DNA of 64,000 nucleotides from Nymphaea colorata (lineage: Eukaryota; Streptophyta; Magnoliopsida; Nymphaeales; Nymphaeaceae). The translations under genes were made by a program, and so were the position numbers. Under the pieces are notes generated by a model. It had not been told where the DNA came from. It ran no database searches and was given only the letters and a program-made list of their open reading frames with translations. Positions 59,425 to 64,000 of this stretch are shown one piece after another. Positions within the stretch are counted from its first letter, which is position 1. Each line of letters starts with the position of its first letter. Location of the stretch: assembly GCF_008831285.2 (NCBI RefSeq), contig NC_045139.1, positions 23,480,412 to 23,544,411 of the forward strand, read 5' to 3'.

Positions 59425-59476
59425 TAAGTAGTGTATCTATGGGACAAGCATGTTGCTCTATGTTAATGATGTTCTT

Positions 59477-59762
59477 TGTAGAAATATGCAACGGAAGAGA
59501 GAAACAGAGAAGAAACACACGATGTACGTGGAAAACCTCAAGAAGAGGTGAAAAACCACGGAGAAGCTCTAACCTAGGGGCAAAACCGCAACCCTAGGAG
59601 AGAGAAAATTAATTCCACTTAATCAACAGATTTACAATAAGTGGAGATTATAAGAGAGAGAGGTAGAGAGCCCGCCTAGGGTACCGAGCCAGGCTCGGTA
59701 TCCGCGCCCATGGGACCGGGTCCATATCCGGGCCCGGTTCCCTATTACAAGATATTCTAACA
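59477..59762 (-). repeat. 3' LTR of copia C3b
   Basis: 286 bp, TGTAGAAATATGC to GATATTCTAACA on the + strand; related to but visibly diverged from the C3a and C3c LTRs. Left flank is TTCTT. Confidence 0.85.
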
Positions 59763-60815
59763 CTCCCCCTCAAGCTTAGCATACATGTCGAACATGCCAA
59801 GCTTGCTAACATTCTTTTCAAATTGAGATGTACATAGTGCTTTAGTTAAGACATCTGCTACTTGATCTTCAGACTTCATATAAGGCAGGATCAATTCCTT
59901 TGAATCTATGTGTTCCCGTATGAAATGGCGATCTATCTCCACATGTTTGGTTCTGTCGTGAAGAACAGGATTATTAGCTAGGTTAATCGCAGACTTGTTG
60001 TCACAATACATCTTCATCTTCTCTTTCATTTCAACCCCAATATCTGCTAGAAAAATCTTTAGCCATAACATTTCTGTAACCCCCATAGCAACTGCCCTGT
60101 ATTCGGCCTCAACGTTGGATCTAGAGCAGACTTCTTGCCTTTTACTTCTCTATACCACCAGGTTACCCCCCAAGAAGATACAGTACCCTGTGGTAGACCT
60201 TCTAGTATCTGTGCACCCTGCCCAATCAGCATCAGAGTATCATTCAATATTCAGTTGGTCCTGCTGAGTATACAGTAACCCTTTCCCTGGGTCATTCTTC
60301 AGGTACCCCAACGCTCTTTCTGCACTTTTCCAGTGACAATCAGTCAGAGCATGCATAAACTGACTCAACACATTTACATCATAAGTAATATCAGGGCGAG
60401 TAAGAGTAAGATAAATAAGCTTACCAACCAGCCTCTGATATCGTCCTTTTCCTTCCTCATCCAATGTATTACCAGTTTTGATACTTATCTTTGTACCAGA
60501 CTCCATTGGAGTTAGAAAGGGCCTGCATCCCAGTTTACCCGTCTCCTTTAAAAGATCCAGAGTGTACTTCCTTTGGCTCATAACAAGTCCTGTCTCTGAT
60601 CGAACAATCTCTATTCCCAGAAAGTACCTTAATTTACCCAGATCTTTAAGATCAAATTCAGCAGCCAACCTCTCCTTCATCTTCCTTTTCTCTTCTTCGT
60701 CGTCACCTGTGACAATCATATCATCAACATATACAAGAAGAAGGCTCACCAGACCATTTCTCTACTTAATGAATAGGGTGTGATCACCGTTTCCCTGTTT
60801 GTATCCATTAGTCTT
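59477..60815 (-). mobile_element. Copia C3b, interrupted by C3c
   Basis: Reverse-oriented element in beta-glucosidase intron 6. 3' LTR 59477-59762, then RNase H (59757-60250) and RT (60240-60790) with [27 protein letters not shown] and KYTLDLLKETG. It stops at 60815 where the C3c LTR begins; the rest probably lies beyond C3c, outside the window. At least three stop codons (near 60149, 60240 and 60763) interrupt the frame. Confidence 0.88.
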
Positions 60816-61099
60816 TGTAGAAACATGCAACACACGAAGGAAGAAGAAAGGAACACACGGTATACGTGGAAAAACCTCAGAAAGAGGAAAAAACCACGGG
60901 AAGCTCTGACCTAGGTGCACACCGCAACCCTAGGAGAGAGAAAATCTATTCACTTAATTCAACAATTACACTTAAGTGAAGATTATATAGGAGGGAGAGA
61001 AAGAGTGCCGCCTAGGGTACCGAGCCAGCCTCGGTACCCATGCCCCATGGGACCGGGTCCAAAAATGGACCCGGTTCCCCATTACAATCTATTTTAACA
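60816..61099 (-). repeat. 3' LTR of copia C3c
   Basis: 284 bp, TGTAGAAACATGC to CTATTTTAACA on the + strand, nearly the same as the C3a LTR (47711-47994). Confidence 0.9.
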
Positions 61100-64000
61100 C
61101 TCCCCCTCAAGCTTGGCATACATGTCAAACATGCCAAGCTTGCTAACATTTTTCTCAAATTGAGATGTACATAAAGATTTAGTTAAGACATCAGCAACTT
61201 GATCTTCAGACTTCATATAGGGCAGGATCAACTCCTTAGAATCTATTCGTTCCCGTATGAAGTGGCGATCGATCTCCACATGTTTGGTTCTGTCGTGCAG
61301 GACTGGATTGTTTGCCAAGTTAATAGCCGACTTGTTGTCACAATACATTCTCACCTTCTCTTCCATTTTCACCCCAATATCTGCTAACAGAATTTTGAGC
61401 CATAACATTTCTGTAACCCCCATAGCAACCGCCCTGTATTCAGCCTCAGCACTGGACCTAGAACAAACTTCTTGTCTTTTACTTCTCCATACCACCAGGT
61501 TACCTCCAAGAAAGATGCAGTATCCTGTGGTAGACCTTCTAGTATCTGTGCAACCAGCCCAGTCGGCGTCAGAGTATCCTTCAATGCTGAGTTGACCTTG
61601 TCGAGTATAGAGCAGTCCTTTCCCTGGGTCATTCTTTAAGTATCTCAATACTCTTTCAGCACTTTTCCAATGACAATCAGTAGGGGCATGCATAAACTGA
61701 CTTAACACACCCACAGCATACGTAATATCCGGGCGAGTAAGAGTGAGATAAATGAGTTTACCAAACCAGCCGCTGATACGTCCCTTTTCCTTCCTCATCC
61801 AAGATCGTCCCAGTTTTGATACTTATCCTTGTGCCAGACTCCATTGGAGTAAGAAAGGGCCTGCATCCCAGTTTACCTGTCTCTTTTAGAAGATCCAAAG
61901 TGTATTTCCTTTGGCTCATAACAAGACCAGTCTCAGATCTAGCGATCTCAATTCCCAAAAAATACCTCAATTTACCCAGATCTTTGAGATCAAATTCAGC
62001 AGCTAACATTTCTTTCATCTTCCTTTTTTCTTCTTCGTCATCACCTGTGACAATCATATCATCAACATATACTAGTAGAAGGCTCACCAGACCATTTCTC
62101 TGCTTGATGAAAAGGGTGTGATCACCATTTCCCTGTTTATATCCATTAGTCTTCATCACAACCCTTAGTCTTTAAAACCACGCTCTAGGGGACTGCTTGA
62201 GGCCATACAATGCTTTCTTGAGATAACAACACTTTCCTTTCTGCGCATATCCAGGCGGCATGCTCATATAGACTTCTTCCTCAAGGTGACCATTCAAGAA
62301 GGCGTTCTTGACATCAAGTTGGTCCATGCTCCACTTCTTTTGTACTGCCAGAGCTAAGATGACCCTTACTGTCTTCAGTTTAGCAACGGGAGCGAACGTC
62401 TCAAGATAGTCAATCCCATATTTCTGGCTAAACCCCTTTGCAACGAGACGAACTTTATAGCGTTCTACAGTGCCATCAGGTTTGTACTTCACAGTAAACA
62501 CCCACTTGGAACCAACTAAGTGAGTTCCATTAGAAATATCAACAACCTCCCACATATTGTTCTTTGCCAGGGCGTCCATCTCCTCTGTCATGGCCTGTAG
62601 CCATTTGGGATCCTCCCTGGCATCCTCCACTGACCTGAGAATAACAGCCATAGATAAAGAGGTAATAAAGCACTTATAGTCTTTACTGAGTTTAGCATAC
62701 GAAACAAATCTCTGAATAGGATGAGAAGTACATGACCTGGTGCCTTTGCGTAGGGCTATGGGAAGATCTTCATTCATTGGACTTGGATCATCCGGGGAGC
62801 TCACAAGATCGGGATTGGTAACATCAACAACCTCCATCACATCCTTCTTCTTCCTGTTGTATACCTGACCAAACAAATGATCATGGGACTGTTCTTCCAC
62901 AGGGCCCCCCTCCATCTGACTGTCTCTGTCCTCACTGACTGTGTCTACCACACTCACACTCGGAGAACTAGTCGTGTAATCCAAGAAATCTGTGAACTGA
63001 ATCAACTGATGCGAAGAATACTCGTCCACTCTCTCACCTAGACACTCCCCCTGAAGAGGATTCGCAGGAAAGTATGCCTCATGTTCATGAAAGGTAACAT
63101 CCCTGGAGACATATACTCTGGAAGTGCTAGGGTCAACACACTTGTATCCCTTCTGGGTGGAGAAATACCCCAAAAAGACTGCTTTGATGGACCGAGGATC
63201 AAGTTTCTTGAGAGTGGGACTATGATCATGGACAAAGCAAACACACCCAAACACCCGAGGGGTCAAAGGCCAGGGATTCTGAGTAGGCCACAAAACAGAA
63301 TAAGGGGAATGACCATTCAACACACGAGTAGGCATACGGTTAATGAGATGAGCATTAGTGAGAAGTGCATCACCCCAGTACCGCTTAGGGACATGACGTT
63401 GAAACATAATGGCCCGGGTGACATTTAACAAATGACGGTTCTTCCTTTCAGCCACGCCATTCTGAGGAGGTGTGTAGCTACAGGATGTTTCATGTATAAT
63501 ACCCTTGCTTCGCAAGAAGTCATCAAGGGATTGGGAGACATACACTCGAGCATTGTCAGTACGAAGGGTCTGAACAGGGGTCTGGAATTGAGTTTCAACA
63601 AATGCAACGAAGTTTTTGACAATGCCGGGAACTTCACTACGTTCTTTCAACAAATACACGAATGTACACCGAGAGTAATCATCGATAAGAGTTATGAAAT
63701 AATGAAAGCCACGACAGGTGGGTACTCCCGAAGGACCCCAAACATCAGAGTGAACCAAAGCAAATTGACAGCTGGTTTTATTGAACGAAGTAGGGTACGA
63801 GGCCCTAACATGCTTAGACAACTGACACACTTCACAGGCGAAGGTGTCCAAAGAAACAGACTGAAACATCTTAGGAAACAACTGTTTAATCAACTGAAAA
63901 GGAAGATGACCAAGTCTCTCGTGCCAGCGCATAATAACGGATCTGTCCTCCACGACAGACAGCTGTCCACTGGTGGCTGAAATCAAAGCAGAGGCAACCT
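61094..64000 (-). pseudogene. C3c polyprotein with two lesions
   Basis: From right to left: [12 protein letters not shown] (about 63915), CEVCQLSKH, integrase core with [17 protein letters not shown] and NGVAERKNR (the D, D and E positions), [14 protein letters not shown], linker, RT start [36 protein letters not shown] and [15 protein letters not shown], then a TAA at 62172-62174 where related elements have a Glu-type codon. RT continues in the same frame with YVDDMIVTGDD. A one-base insertion near 61765 (GGTTTGG for GGTTGG) shifts the frame into RNase H, which is open to the stop at 61094. Two small lesions thus separate it from a full-length frame in the visible part. Confidence 0.88.

Larger units (their letters stand above)
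60816..64000 (-). mobile_element. Copia C3c, nearly intact, runs off the right edge
   Basis: Youngest-looking element in the window. 3' LTR at 60816-61099, polypurine tract complement CTCCCCCTCAAGC, then RNase H, RT, integrase and GAG-pre-integrase, still open at the window edge. It is inserted in RT of C3b (left flank GTCTT). Gag, protease and 5' LTR are outside. Confidence 0.9.

Overview
This is nuclear DNA of a flowering plant. It carries spliced genes with GT-AG introns, a GDI, a group I formin and a family 1 beta-glucosidase of plant type, and introns swollen by Ty1/copia, Ty3/gypsy, LINE, SINE and MITE-like insertions. I cannot name the species from sequence alone. Coding exons are roughly a tenth of the window; transposon remnants and repeats explain much of the rest.

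Layout. (1) 338-12936 (+): the 3' part of a Rab GDP-dissociation inhibitor gene, eight exons in view. Its first visible intron (8.4 kb) holds a copia element with both LTRs (C1, 1296-6167) and a tRNA-like SINE (8551-8761). A 105-bp tandem duplication spans the acceptor and start of the sixth visible exon. (2) 14070-16841: gene debris, namely a PP2C phosphatase 3' fragment and a broken but still intron-containing copy of an NAD-isocitrate dehydrogenase gene. (3) 16900-19656 and 34206-37653: two copies of a roughly 3-kb LTR-like repeat; the second is a complete solo LTR with a perfect AATAT target duplication. (4) 23009-30081 (-): a complete four-exon formin gene of about 903 residues. (5) 30082-39187: repeat-rich intergenic DNA with MITE-like elements and an unassigned degenerate reading frame. 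(6) 39188 to beyond the window (+): a GH1 beta-glucosidase gene. Its first intron is 15.3 kb and contains a LINE fragment, two fragments of one copia family in opposite orientation (C2a, C2b), an internally deleted copia (C3a), a gag-bearing copia (C4), a gypsy fragment and a MITE-like element. Its third intron holds further LTR debris. Its sixth intron holds a nested pair (C3c inside C3b) that runs off the right edge.

The three host genes are unrelated in function: vesicle-traffic Rab recycling, membrane-anchored actin nucleation, and beta-glucoside hydrolysis. Nothing suggests a gene cluster. I see no CRISPR array, prokaryotic operon, rRNA or convincing tRNA gene. The points most worth a second look are the exon duplication in GDI, two consecutive GC donor sites in the beta-glucosidase, a premature stop shared by the two C2 copia copies, and an uninterrupted gag-to-RNase H fusion frame created by an internal deletion in C3a.
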